Assembly (NCBI RefSeq): GCF_051020975.1
Contig: NW_027478169.1
Location: forward strand, 11,160,001-11,224,000
Length of the DNA stretch: 64,000 nt
Reading direction: 5' to 3'
Origin: Osmia lignaria lignaria
Lineage: Eukaryota; Arthropoda; Insecta; Hymenoptera; Megachilidae
The notes beneath the pieces were generated by a model that searched no databases, was not told the origin of the DNA, and saw only the letters and a list, made by a program, of their open reading frames with translations. Shown piece by piece: positions 10,310 to 22,840 of the stretch (the stretch's first letter is position 1; every line of letters begins with the position of its first letter). The translations under genes were made by a program, and so were the position numbers.

Positions 10310-12885
10310 TCAGATGCGTAGTTCTCGAGATATATCAAGATATTTAAAAGTTCCGAAGCCGCACCAACATAATAGAGATACAGAAACACCGTGGCCCCTT
10401 TCTTTGAGATAACTCTGCACTATTGCGAGCTGGAAATGCCACTTCCAGTTTAGCTGTGCAGAAGAAGAACAACAAGAAGAAGAAATATCTCGAAATATGT
10501 CCGTTAGGCCCCTTCCCTTGAGATAAATCTGCAAATATCTCGGAAACGAAGCGAGCTATGGCAAAATGTTAAGAGACGTTTTTTGTAGAGAATTATGTTT
10601 CCTACAATTTATGTTCTATGATATTTTTTGATCAGAAGCGTAGTTTTCGAGATATATCGAGATATTTAAAAGTTCCGAAGCCGCACCAACATAATAGGGA
10701 TACAGAAACACCGTGGCCCCTTTCTTTGAGATAGCTCTGCACTAGTGCGAGCCGCAAATGCCACTTCCAGCTTAGCTGTGCAGAAGAAGAACAACAAGAA
10801 GAAGAAATATCTCGAAATATGTCCGTCAGGCCCCTCCCCTTGAGATAAATCTGCAAATATCTCGGAAACGAAGCGAGCTATGGCAAAATGTTAAGAGACC
10901 TTTTTTGTAGAGAATTAAGTTTCCTACTTTTTATGTTCTATGATATTTTTTGATCAGATGCGTAGTTCTCGAGATATATCAAGATATTTAAAAGTTCCGA
11001 AGCCGCACCAACATAATAGAGATACCGAAACACCGTGGCCCCTTTCTTTGAGATAACTCTGCACTATTGCGAGCTGTAAATGCCACTTCCAGCTTAGCTG
11101 TGCAGAAGAAGAACAACAAGAAGAAGAAATATCTCGAAATATGTCCGTCAGGCCCCTTCCCTTGAGATATATCTGCAAATATCTCGGAAACGAAGCGAGC
11201 TATGGCAAAATGTTAAGAGACCGTTTTTGTAGAGAATTAAGTTTCCTACTTTTTATGTTCTATGATATTTTTTGATCAGACGCGTAGTTCTCGAGATATA
11301 TCAAGATATTTAAAAGTTCCGAAGCCGCACCAACATAATAGAGATACAGAAACACCGTGGCCCCTTTCTTTGAGATAACTCTGCACTATTGCGAGCCGCA
11401 AATGCCACTTCCAGCTTAGCTGTGCAGAAGAAGAACAACAAGAAGAAGAAATATCTCGAAATATGTCCGTCAGACCCCTTCCCTTGAGATGAATCTGCAA
11501 ATATCTCGGAAACGAAGCGAGCTATGGCAAAATGTTAAGAGACGTTTTTTGTAGAGAATTATGTTTCCTACAATTTATGTTCTATGATATTTTTTGATCA
11601 GAAGCGTAGTTTTCGAGATATATCGAGATATTTAAAAGTTCCGAAGCCGCACCAACATAATAGGGATACAGAAACACCGTGGCCCCTTTCTTTGAGATAA
11701 CTCTGCACTAGTGCGAGCCGCAAATGCCACTTCCAGCTTAGCTGTGCAGAAGAAGAACAACAAGAAGAAGAAATATCTCGAAATATGTCCGTCAGGCCCC
11801 TCCCCTTGAGATAAATCTGCAAATATCTCGGAAACGAAGCGAGCTATGGCAAAATGTTAAGAGACCTTTTTTGTAGAGAATTAAGTTTCGTAATTTTTAT
11901 GTTCTATGATATTTTTTGATCAGACGCGTAGTTCTCGAGATATATCAAGATATTTAAAAGTTCCGAAGCCGCACCAACATAATACAGATACAGAAACACC
12001 GTGGCCCCTTTCTTTGAGATAACTCTGCACTATTGCGAGCTGGAAATGCCACTTCCAGTTTACCTGTGCAGAAGAAGAACAACAAGAAGAAGAAATATCT
12101 CGAAATATGTCCGTTAGGCCCCTTCCCTTGAGATAAATCTGCAAATATCTCGGAAACGAAGCGAGCTAATGCAAAATGTTAAGAGACCTTTTTTGTAGAG
12201 AATTAAGTTTCCTACTTTTTATGTTCTATGATATTTTTTGATCAGAAGCGTAGTTTTCGAGATATATCGAGATATTTAAAAGTTCCGAAGCCGCACCAAC
12301 ATAATAAAGATACAGAAACACCGTGGCCCCTTTCTTTGAGATAACTCTGCACTAGTGCGAGCCGCAAATGCCACTTCCAGCTTAGCTGTGCAGAAGAAGA
12401 ACAACAAGAAGAAGAAATATCTCGAAATATGTCCGTCAGGCCCCTTCCCTTGAGATAAATATGCAAATATCTCGGAAACGAAGCGAGGTATGGCAAAATG
12501 TTAAGAGACCTTTTTTGTAGAGAATTAAGTTTCCTACTTTTTATGCTTTATGATATTTTTTGATCAGATGCGTAGTTCTCGAGATATATCAAGATATTTA
12601 AAAGTTCCGAAGCCGCACCAACATAATAGGGATACAGAAACACCGTGGCCCCTTTCTTTGAGATAACTCTGCACTAGTGCGAGCCGCAAATGCCACTTCC
12701 AGCTTAGCTGTGCAGAAGAAGAACAACAAGAAGAAGAAATATCTCGAAATATGTCCGTCAGGCCACTTCCCTTGAGATAAATCTGCAAATATCTCGGAAA
12801 CGAAGCGAGCTATGGCAAAATGTTAAGAGACGCTTTTTGTAGAGAATTATATTTCCTACAATTTATGTTCTATGATATTTTTTGA

Positions 12886-13208
12886 TCAGAAGCGTAGTTC
12901 TCGAGATAGATCAAGATACTTAAAAGTTCCGAAGCCGCACCAAGCATAATAGAGATACAGAAACACCGTGGCCCCTCTCTTTGAGATAACTCTGCACTAT
13001 TGCGAGCTGCAAATGCCACTTCCAGCTTAGCTGTGCAGAAGAAGAACAACAAGAAGAAGAAATATCTCGAAATATGTCCGTCAGGCCCCTTCCCTTGAGA
13101 TAAATCTGCAAATATCTCGGAAACGAAGCGAGCTATGGCAAAATCTTAAGAGACCTTTTTTGTAGAGAATTAAGTTTCCTACTTTTTATGTTCTTTGATA
13201 TTTTTTGA
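12886..13208 (+). repeat. 323-bp variant monomer (extra G)
   Basis: CCAAGCATAAT replaces CCAACATAAT, adding a G at 12944. Linked variants are GAGATAGATC and AGATACTT in the head and CTCTCTTTGAG in the first box. The same set occurs at 15141-15463 (G at 15199), 18040-18362 (18098), 30552-30874 (30610) and 33773-34095 (33831). The insertion shifts the minus-strand frame, further evidence that the frame is not maintained. The five occurrences are clearly of common descent. Confidence 0.93.
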
Positions 13209-14496
13209 TCAGATGCGTAGTTCTCGAGATATATCAAGATATTTAAAAGTTCCGAAGCCGCACCAACATAATAGAGATACAGAAACACCGTGGCCCCTTT
13301 CTTTGAGATAACTCTGCACTATTGCGAGCTGTAAATGCCACTTCCAGCTTAGCTGTGCAGAAGAAGAACAACAAGAAGAAGAAATATCTCGAAATATGTC
13401 CGTCAGGCCCCTTCCCTTGAGATATATCTGCAAATATCTCGGAAACGAAGCGAGCTATGGCAAAATGTTAAGAGACCGTTTTTGTAGAGAATTAAGTTTC
13501 CTACTTTTTATGTTCTATGATATTTTTTGATCAGACGCGTAGTTCTCGAGATATATCAAGATATTTAAAAGTTCCGAAGCCGCACCAACATAATAGAGAT
13601 ACCGAAACACCGTGGCCCCTTTCTTTGAGATAACTCTGCACTATTGCGAGCTGTAAATGCCACTTCCAGCTTAGCTGTGCAGAAGAAGAACAACAAGAAG
13701 AAGAAATATCTCGAAATATGTCCGTCAGGCCCCTTCCCTTGAGATATATCTGCAAATATCTCGGAAACGAAGCGAGCTATGGCAAAATGTTAAGAGACCG
13801 TTTTTGTAGAGAATTAAGTTTCCTACTTTTTATGTTCTATGATATTTTTTGATCAGACGCGTAGTTCTCGAGATATATCAAGATATTTAAAAGTTCCGAA
13901 GCCGCACCAACATAATAGAGATACCGAAACACCGTGGCCCCTTTCTTTGAGATAACTCTGCACTATTGCGAGCTGGAAATGCCACTTCCAGCTTAGCTGT
14001 GCAGAAGAAGAACAACAAGAAGAAGAAATATCTCGAAATATGTCCGTCAGGCCCCTTCCCTTGAGATATATCTGCAAATATCTCGGAAACGAAGCGAGCT
14101 ATGGCAAAATGTTAAGAGACCGTTTTTGTAGAGAATTAAGTTTCCTACTTTTTATGTTCTATGATATTTTTTGATCAGACGCGTAGTTCTCGAGATATAT
14201 CAAGATATTTAAAAGTTCCGAAGCCGCACCAACATAATAGAGATACCGAAACACCGTGGCCCCTTTCTTTGAGATAACTCTGCACTATTGCGAGCTGTAA
14301 ATGCCACTTCCAGCTTAGCTGTGCAGAAGAAGAACAACAAGAAGAAGAAATATCTCGAAATATGTCCGTCAGGCCCCTTCCCTTGAGATATATCTGCAAA
14401 TATCTCGGAAACGAAGCGAGCTATGGCAAAATGTTAAGAGACCGTTTTTGTAGAGAATTAAGTTTCCTACTTTTTATGTTCTATGATATTTTTTGA

Positions 14497-14818
14497 TCAG
14501 ACGCGTAGTTCTCGAGATATATCAAGATATTTAAAAGTTCCGAAGCCGCACCAACATAATAGAGATACAGAAACACCGTGGCCCCTTTCTTTGAGATAAC
14601 TCTGCACTATTGCGAGCTGGAAATGCCACTTCCAGTTTAGCTGTGCAGAAGAAGAACAACAAGAAGAAGAAATATCTCGAAATATGTCCGTCAGGCCCCT
14701 TCCCTTGAGATAAATATGCAAATATCTCGGAAACGAAGCGAGGTATGGCAAAATGTTAAGAGACCTTTTTTGTAGAGAATTAAGTTTCCTACTTTTTATG
14801 TTCTATGATATTTTTTGA
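14497..14818 (+). repeat. Hybrid monomer (type C head, 12242-like tail)
   Basis: The left part has a CAGACGCG head and CTGGAAATG...CCAGTTTAG, as in the units at 16752 and 17396. The right part has GTCAGG, GATAAATATGC and GCGAGGTATGG, as in the units at 12242 and 33129. The switch lies between about 14636 and 14692. The simplest reading is recombination within the monomer between two paralogous units. Confidence 0.75.
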
Positions 14819-15140
14819 TCAGATGCGTAGTTCTCGAGATATATCAAGATATTTAAAAGTTCCGAAGCCGCACCAACATAATAGGGATACAGAAACACCT
14901 TGGCCCCTTTCTTTGAGATAACTCAGCACTAGTGCGAGCCGCAAATGCCACTTCCAGCTTAGCTGTGCAGAAGAAGAACAACAAGAAGAAGAAATATCTC
15001 GAAATATGTCCGTCAGGCCACTTCCCTTGAGATAAATCTGCAAATATCTCGGAAACGAAGCGAGCTATGGCAAAATGTTAAGAGACGTTTTTTGTAGAGA
15101 ATTATATTTCCTACAATTTATGTTCTATGATATTTTTTGA

Positions 15141-15463
15141 TCAGAAGCGTAGTTCTCGAGATAGATCAAGATACTTAAAAGTTCCGAAGCCGCACCAAGC
15201 ATAATAGAGATACAGAAACACCGTGGCCCCTCTCTTTGAGATAACTCTGCACTATTGCGAGCTGCAAATGCCACTTCCAGCTTAGCTGTGCAGAAGAAGA
15301 ACAACAAGAAGAAGAAATATCTCGAAATATGTCCGTCAGGCCCCTTCCCTTGAGATAAATCTGCAAATATCTCGGAAACGAAGAGAGCTATGGCAAAATG
15401 TTAAGAGACCTTTTTTGTAGAGAATTACGTTTCCTACTATTTAGGTTCTATGATATTTTTTGA
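15141..15463 (+). repeat. 323-bp variant monomer (extra G)
   Basis: Extra G at 15199 with the same linked variants as the unit at 12886. Its tail, ACGTTTCCTACTATTTAGG, differs from the 12886 unit but matches those at 18040 and 33773. Distance from the previous 323-bp unit is 2255 bp, seven units plus one base. Confidence 0.93.
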
Positions 15464-17717
15464 TCAGAAGCGTAGTTTTCGAGATATATCGAGATATTTA
15501 AAAGTTCCGAAGCCGCACCAACATAATAGGGATACAGAAACACCGTGGCCCCTTTCTTTGAGATAACTCTGCACTAGTGCGAGCCGCAAATGCCACTTCC
15601 AGCTTAGCTGTGCAGAAGAAGAACAACAAGAAGAAGAAATATCTCGAAATATGTCCGTCAGGCCCCTTCCCTTGAGATAAATCTGCAAATATCTCGGAAA
15701 CGAAGCGAGCTATGGCAAAATGTTAAGAGACCTTTTTTGTAGAGAATTAAGTTTCCTACTTTTTATCTTCTATGATATTTTTTGATCAGATGCGGAGTTC
15801 TCGAGATATATCAAGATATTTAAAAGTTCCGAAGCCGCACCAACATAATAGAGATACAGAAACACCGTGGCCCCTCTCTTTGAGACAACTCTGCACTATT
15901 GCGAGCTGGAAATGCCACTTCCAGTTTAGCTGTGCAGAAGAAGAACAACAAGAAGAAGAAATATCTCGAAATATGTCCGTTAGGCCCCTTCCCTTGAGAT
16001 AAATCTGCAAATATCTCGGAAACGAAGCGAGCTATGGCAAAATGTTAAGAGACCTTTTTTGTAGAGAATTAAGTTTCCCACTTTTTATGTTCTATGATAT
16101 TTTTTGATCAGATGCGTAGTTCTCGAGATATATCAAGATATTTAAAAGTTCCGAAGCCGCACCAACATAATAGAGATACCGAAACACCGTGGCCCCTTTC
16201 TTTGAGATAACTCTGCACTATTGCGAGCTGGAAATGCCACTTCCAGCTTAGCTGTGCAGAAGAAGAACAACAAGAAGAAGAAATATCTCGAAATATGTCC
16301 GTCAGGCCCCTTCCCTTGAGATATATCTGCAAATATCTCGGAAACGAAGCGAGCTATGGCAAAATGTTAAGAGACCGTTTTTGTAGAGAATTAAGTTTCC
16401 TACTTTTTATGTTCTATGATATTTTTTGATCAGACGCGTAGTTCTCGAGATATATCAAGATATTTAAAAGTTCCGAAGCCGCACCAACATAATAGAGATA
16501 CCGAAACACCGTGGCCCCTTTCTTTGAGATAACTCTGCACTATTGCGAGCTGTAAATGCCACTTCCAGCTTAGCTGTGCAGAAGAAGAACAACAAGAAGA
16601 AGAAATATCTCGAAATATGTCCGTCAGGCCCCTTCCCTTGAGATATATCTGCAAATATCTCGGAAACGAAGCGAGCTATGGCAAAATGTTAAGAGACCGT
16701 TTTTGTAGAGAATTAAGTTTCCTACTTTTTATGTTCTATGATATTTTTTGATCAGACGCGTAGTTCTCGAGATATATCAAGATATTTAAAAGTTCCGAAG
16801 CCGCACCAACATAATAGAGATACAGAAACACCGTGGCCCCTTTCTTTGAGATAACTCTGCACTATTGCGAGCTGGAAATGCCACTTCCAGTTTAGCTGTG
16901 CAGAAGAAGAACAACAAGAAGAAGAAATATCTCGAAATATGTCCGTTAGGCCCCTTCCCTTGAGATAAATCTGCAAATATCTCGGAAACGAAGTGAGCTA
17001 TGGCAAAATGTTAAGAGACCTTTTTTGTAGAGAATTAAGTTTCCTACTTTTTATGTTCTATGATATTTTTTGATCAGAAGCGTAGTTTTCGAGATATATC
17101 GAGATATTTAAAAGTTCCGAAGCCGCACCAACATAATAGAGATACCGAAACACCGTGGCCCCTTTCTTTGAGATAACTCTGCACTATTGCGAGCTGGAAA
17201 TGCCACTTCCAGCTTAGCTGTGCAGAAGAAGAACAACAAGAAGAAGAAATATCTCGAAATATGTCCGTCAGGCCCCTTCCCTTGAGATATATCTGCAAAT
17301 ATCTCGGAAACGAAGCGAGCTATGGCAAAATGTTAAGAGACCGTTTTTGTAGAGAATTAAGTTTCCTACTTTTTATGTTCTATGATATTTTTTGATCAGA
17401 CGCGTAGTTCTCGAGATATATCAAGATATTTAAAAGTTCCGAAGCCGCACCAACATAATAGAGATACAGAAACACCGTGGCCCCTTTCTTTGAGATAACT
17501 CTGCACTATTGCGAGCTGGAAATGCCACTTCCAGTTTAGCTGTGCAGAAGAAGAACAACAAGAAGAAGAAATATCTCGAAATATGTCCGTTAGGCCCCTT
17601 CCCTTGAGATAAATCTGCAAATATCTCGGAAACGAAGCGAGCTATGGCAAAATGTTAAGAGACCTTTTTTGTAGAGAATTAAGTTTCCTACTTTTTATGT
17701 TCTATGATATTTTTTGA

Positions 17718-18039
17718 TCAGAAGCGTAGTTTTCGAGATATATCGAGATATTTAAAAGTTCCGAAGCCGCACCAACATAATAAAGATACAGAAACACCGT
17801 GGCCCCTTTCTTTGAGATAACTCTGCACTAGTGCGAGCCGCAAATGCCACTTCCAGCTTAGCTGTGCAGAAGAAGAACAACAAGAAGAAGAAATATCTCG
17901 AAATATGTCCGTCAGGCCACTTCCCTTGAGATAAATCTGCAAATATCTCGGAAACGAAGCGAGCTATGGCAAAATGTTAAGAGACGTTTTTTGTAGAGAA
18001 TTATATTTCCTACAATTTATGTTCTATGATATTTTTTGA
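17718..18039 (+). repeat. Hybrid monomer recording a one-unit deletion
   Basis: The left part (CAGAAGCG, TTTTCGAG, TAAAGATACAG) matches the 12242/33129 type. The right part (GGCCACTTCCC at 17917, GACGTTTTTTG, TTATATTTCC) matches the 12564/14819/33451 type. In 12242-12885 and 33129-33772 these two types are complete neighbours, so this unit is what remains after an exchange removed one unit length. The breakpoint falls between 17786 and 17918. It is followed, as expected, by the 323-bp unit. Confidence 0.82.
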
Positions 18040-18362
18040 TCAGAAGCGTAGTTCTCGAGATAGATCAAGATACTTAAAAGTTCCGAAGCCGCACCAAGCA
18101 TAATAGAGATACAGAAACACCGTGGCCCCTCTCTTTGAGATAACTCTGCACTATTGCGAGCTGCAAATGCCACTTCCAGCTTAGCTGTGCAGAAGAAGAA
18201 CAACAAGAAGAAGAAATATCTCGAAATATGTCCGTCAGGCCCCTTCCCTTGAGATAAATCTGCAAATATCTCGGAAACGAAGAGAGCTATGGCAAAATGT
18301 TAAGAGACCTTTTTTGTAGAGAATTACGTTTCCTACTATTTAGGTTCTATGATATTTTTTGA
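18040..18362 (+). repeat. 323-bp variant monomer (extra G)
   Basis: Extra G at 18098 with the linked head variants seen at 12886 and 15141. It lies 2899 bp after the previous one, nine units plus one base, so the spacing of this marker is not constant. Confidence 0.93.
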
Positions 18363-18684
18363 TCAGAAGCGTAGTTTTCGAGATATATCGAGATATTTAA
18401 AAGTTCCGAAGCCGCACCAACATAATAGGGATACAGAAACACCGTGGCCCCTTTCTTTGAGATAACTCTGCACTAGTGCGAGCCGCAAATGCCACTTCCA
18501 GCTTAGCTGTGCAGAAGAAGAACAACAAGAAGAAGAAATATCTCGAAATATGTCCGTCAGGCCCCTTCCCTTGAGATGTATCTGCAAATATCTCGGAAAC
18601 GAAGCGAGCTATGGCAAAATGTTAAGAGACCTTTTTTGTAGAGAATTAAGTTTCCTACTTTTTATGTTCTATGATATTTTTCGA

Positions 18685-19957
18685 TCAGAGGCGTAGTTCT
18701 CGAGATATATCAAGATATTTAAAAGTTCCGAAGCCGCACCAACATAACAGAGATACAGAAACACCGTGGCCCCTTTCTTTGAGATAACTCTGCACTATTG
18801 CGCGCTGCAAATGCCACTTCCAGCTTAGCTGTGCAGAAGAAGAACAACAAGAAGAAGAAATATCTCGAAATATGTCCGTCAGGCCCCTTCCCTTGAGATA
18901 AATCTGCAAATATCTCGGAAACGAAGCGAGCCATGGCAAAATGTTAAGAGACCTTTTTTGTAGAGAATTAAGTTTCCTACAATTTATGTTCTATGATATT
19001 TTTTGATCAGAAGCGTAGTTCTCGAGATATATCAAGATATTTAAAAGTTCCGAAGCCGCACCAACATAATAGAGATACAGAAACACCGTGGCCCCTCTCT
19101 TTGAGATAACTCTGCACTATTGCGAGCTGGAAATGCCACTTCCAGTTTAGCTGTGCAGAAGAAGAACAACAAGAAGAAGAAATATCTCGAAATATGTCCG
19201 TTAGGCCCCTTCCCTTGAGATAAATCTGCAAATATCTCGGAAACGAAGCGAGCTATGGCAAAATGTTAAGAGACCTTTCTTGTAGAGAATTAAGTTTCCT
19301 ACTTTTTATGTAGTATGATATTTTTTGATCAGATGCGTAGTTCTCGAGATATATCAAGATATTTAAAAGTTCCGAAGCCGCACCAACATAACAAAGATAC
19401 AGAAACACCGTGGCCCCTTTCTTTGAGATAACTCTGCACTATTGCGCGCTGCAAATGCCACTTCCAGCTTAGCTGTGCAGAAGAAGAAATATCTCGAAAT
19501 ATGTCCGTCAGGCCCCTTCCCTTGAGATAAATCTGCAAATATCTCGGAAACGAAGCGAGCTATGGCAAAATGTTAAGAGACCTTTTTTGTAGAGAATTAA
19601 GTTTCCTACTTTTTATGTTCTATGATATTTTTCGATCAGAGGCGTAGTTCTCGAGATATATCGAGATATTTAAAAGTTCCGAAGCCGCACCAACATAATA
19701 GAGATACAGAAACACCGTGGCCCCTCTCTTTGAGATAACTCTGCACTATTGCGAGCTGCAAATGCCACTTCCAGCTTAGCTGTGCAGAAGAAGAACAACA
19801 AGAAGAAGAAATATCTCGAAATATGTCCGTCAGGCCCCTTCCCTTGAGATAAATCTGCAAATATCTCGGAAACGAAGCGAGCTATGGCAAAATGTTTAGA
19901 GACCTCTCTTGTAGAGAATTAAGTTTCCTACTTTTTATGTAGTATGATATTTTTTGA
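18685..19957 (+). repeat. Transition into the type E region
   Basis: Four units. The first (18685) has ATTTTTCGATCAGAGGCG and GCGAGCCATGG and is matched by the unit at 34740. The second (19007) is type C and starts the TGTAGTATG tails that dominate to the right. The third is the first 307-bp unit. The fourth (19636) has the TTCGATCAGAGGCG head again. From here on GCGCGCTGC and TGTAGTATG become common. Confidence 0.8.
19329..19635 (+). repeat. 307-bp monomer (15-bp deletion in the GAA/CAA tract)
   Basis: GTGCAGAAGAAGAAATATC is continuous here (about 19476-19494), whereas normal units have a further 15 bases containing both CAA triplets. The deletion is flanked by GAAGAA repeats, so slippage or short-repeat deletion explains it. 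The same lesion is at 20924, 23807 and 39892. It removes five codons from the spurious minus-strand frame without shifting it. Confidence 0.93.
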
Positions 19958-22840
19958 TCAGATGCGTAGTTCTCGAGATATATCAAGATATTTAAAAGTT
20001 CCGAAGCCGCACCAACATAATAGAGATACAGAAACACCGTGGCCCCTCTCTTTGAGATAACTCTGCACTATTGCGAGCTGCAAATGCCACTTCCAGCTTA
20101 GCTGTGCAGAAGAAGAACAACAAGAAGAAGAAATATCTCGAAATATGTCCGTCAGGCCCCTTCCCTTGAGATAAATCTGCAAATATCTCGGAAACGAAGC
20201 GAGCTATGGCAAAATGTTTAGAGACCTTTCTTGTAGAGAATTAAGTTTCCTACTTTTTATGTAGTATGATATTTTTTGATCAGATGCGTAGTTCTCGAGA
20301 TATATCAAGATATTTAAAAGTTCCGAAGCCGCACCAACATAACAGAGATACAGAAACACCGTGGCCCCTTTCTTTGAGATAACTCTGCACTATTGCGCGC
20401 TGCAAATGCCACTTCCAGCTTAGCTGTGCAGAAGAAGAACAACAAGAAGAAGAAATATCTCGAAATATGTCCGTCAGGCCCCTTCCCTTGAGATAAATCT
20501 GCAAATATCTCGGAAACGAAGCGAGCTATGGCAAAATGTTAAGAGACCTTTTTTGTAGAGAATTAAGTTTCCTACTTTTTATCTTCTATGATATTTTTTG
20601 ATCAGATGCGGAGTTCTCGAGATATATCAAGATATTTAAAAGTTCCGAAGCCGCACCAACATAATAGAGATACAGAAACACCGTGGCCCCTCTCTTTGAG
20701 ATAACTCTGCACTATTGCGAGCTGGAAATGCCACTTCCAGTTTAGCTGTGCAGAAGAAGAACAACAAGATGAAGAAATATCTCGAAATATGTCCGTTAGG
20801 CCCCTTCCCTTGAGATAAATCTGCAAATATCTCGGAAACGAAGCGAGCTATGGCAAAATGTTAAGAGACCTTTCTTGTAGAGAATTAAGTTTCCTACTTT
20901 TTATGTAGTATGATATTTTTTGATCAGATGCGTAGTTCTCGAGATATATCAAGATATTTAAAAGTTCCGAAGCCGCACCAACATAACAGAGATACAGATA
21001 CACCGTGGCCCCTTTCTTTGAGATAACTCTGCACTATTGCGCGCTGCAAATGCCACTTCCAGCTTAGCTGTGCAGAAGAAGAAATATCTCGAAATATGTC
21101 CGTCAGGCCCCTTCCCTTGAGATAAATCTGCAAATATCTCGGAAACGAAGCGAGCTATGGCAAAATGTTAAGAGACCTTTTTTGTAGAGAATTAAGTTTC
21201 CTACTTTTTATGTTCTATGATATTTTTTGATCAGATGCGTAGTTCTCGAGATATATCGAGATATTTAAAAGTTCCGAAGCCGCACCAACATAATAGAGAT
21301 ACAGAAACACCGTGGCCCCTTTCGTTGAGATAACTCTGCACTATTGCGCGCTGCAAATGCCACTTCCAGCTTAGCTGTGCAGAAGAAGAACAACAAGAAG
21401 AAGAAACATCTCGAAATATGTCCGTCAGGCCCCTTCCCTTGAGATAAATCTGCAAATATCTCGGAAACGAAGCGAGCTATGGCAAAATGTTTAGAGACCT
21501 TTCTTGTAGAGAATTAAGTTTCCTACTTTTTATGTAGTATGATATTTTTTGATCAGATGCGTAGTTCTCGAGATATATCAAGATATTTAAAAGTTCCGAA
21601 GCCGCACCAACATAATAGAGATACAGAAACACCGTGGCCCCTTTCTTTGAGATAACTCTGCACTATTGCGCGCTGCAAATGCCACTTCCAGCTTAGCTGT
21701 GCCCAAGAAGGACAACAAGAAGAAGAAATATCTCGAAATATGTCCGTCAGGCCCCTTCCCTTGAGATAAATCTGCAAATATCTCGGAAACGAAGCGAGCT
21801 ATGGCAAAATGTTAAGAGACCTTTTTTGTAGAGAATTATGTTTCCTACAATTTATGTTCTATGATATTTTTTGATCAGAAGCGTAGTTTTCGAGATATAT
21901 CGAGATATTTAAAAGTTCCGAAGCCGCACCAACATAATAGAGATACAGAAACACCGTGGCCCCTTTCTTTGAGATAACTCTGCACTAGTGCGAGCCGCAA
22001 ATGCCACTTCCAGCTTAGCTGTGCAGAAGAAGAACAACAAGAAGAAGAAATATTTCCAAATATGTCCGTCAGGCCCCTTCCCTTGAGATAAATATGCAAA
22101 TATCTCGGAAACGAAGCGAGCTATGGCAAAATGTTAAGAGACCTTTTTTGTAGAGAATTAAGTTTCCTACTTTTTATGTTCTATGATATTTTTTGATCAG
22201 ATGCGTTGTTCTCGAGATATATCAAGATATTTAAAAGTTCCGAAGCCGCACCAACATAATAGAGATACAGACACACCGTGGCCCCTTTCTTTGAGATAAC
22301 TCTGCACTATTGCGAGCTGCAAATGCCACTTCCAGCTTAGCTGTGCAGAAGAAGAACAACAAGAAGAAGAAATATCTCGAAATATGTCCGTCAGGCCCCT
22401 TCCCTTGAGATAAATATGCAAATATCTCGGAAACGAAGCGAGCTATGGCAAAATGTTAAGAGACCTTTTTTGTAGAGAATTAAGTTTCCTACTTTTTATC
22501 TTCTATGATAGTTTTTGATCAGATGCGTAGTTCTCGAGATATATCAAGATATCTAAAAGTTCCGAAGCCGCACCAACATAATAGAGATACACAAACACCG
22601 TGGCCCCTCTCTTTGAGATAACTCTGCACTATTGCGAGCTGCAAATGCCACTTCCAGCTTAGCTGTGCAGAAGAAGAACAACAAGAAGAAGAAATATCTC
22701 GAAATATGTCCGTCAGGCCCCTTCCCTTGAGATAAATCTGCAAATATCTCGGAAACGAAGCGAGCTATGGCAAAATGTTTAGAGACCTCTCTTGTAGAGA
22801 ATTAAGTTTCCTACTTTTTATGTAGTATGATATTTTTTGA
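19958..22840 (+). repeat. Nine-unit higher-order repeat, copy 1 (2883 bp)
   Basis: Nine units in order, with starts at 19958, 20280, 20602, 20924 (307 bp), 21231, 21553, 21875, 22197 and 22519. Markers are GCGCGCTGC (20280), type C with AAGATGAAG (20602), the 15-bp deletion (20924), GAAACATCTCG (21231), GTGCCCAAGAAGGAC (21553), ATATTTCCAAAT (21875), GCGTTGTTC with CAGACACACC (22197), and GATAGTTTTTG with ATACACAAAC (22519). The block length is nine times 322 minus 15. It repeats immediately to the right and again at 38926. Confidence 0.9.
20924..21230 (+). repeat. 307-bp monomer within the nine-unit block
   Basis: Same 15-bp deletion in the GAA/CAA tract as at 19329, near 21070-21088. This is unit four of the nine-unit block; its counterparts are at 23807 and 39892, spaced by whole copies of the block. 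Confidence 0.93.

Larger units (their letters stand above)
10310..18684 (+). repeat. Block marked by 323-bp units, copy 1
   Basis: Twenty-six units of types A, B and C including three 323-bp units. Variants common here are CAGACGCG heads, GATACCGAAAC and GAGACCGTTTTTG. Much of it recurs at 28620-34739 in a changed order. 10310-11597 matches there at offset 18310, 12242-14496 at 17666, 16752-17717 at 15411 and 14819-16107 at 18632. The units at 11598 and 11920 have no counterpart in the second copy. Each offset step equals a whole number of units, as expected of unequal exchange in register. Confidence 0.85.

Noticed and set aside
15772..16002. Plus-strand 76-codon frame, also at 34404 and 54675
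   Set aside because: It is open in only three units, owing to chance variants in stop positions, and overlaps the whole satellite unit. No domain is visible.
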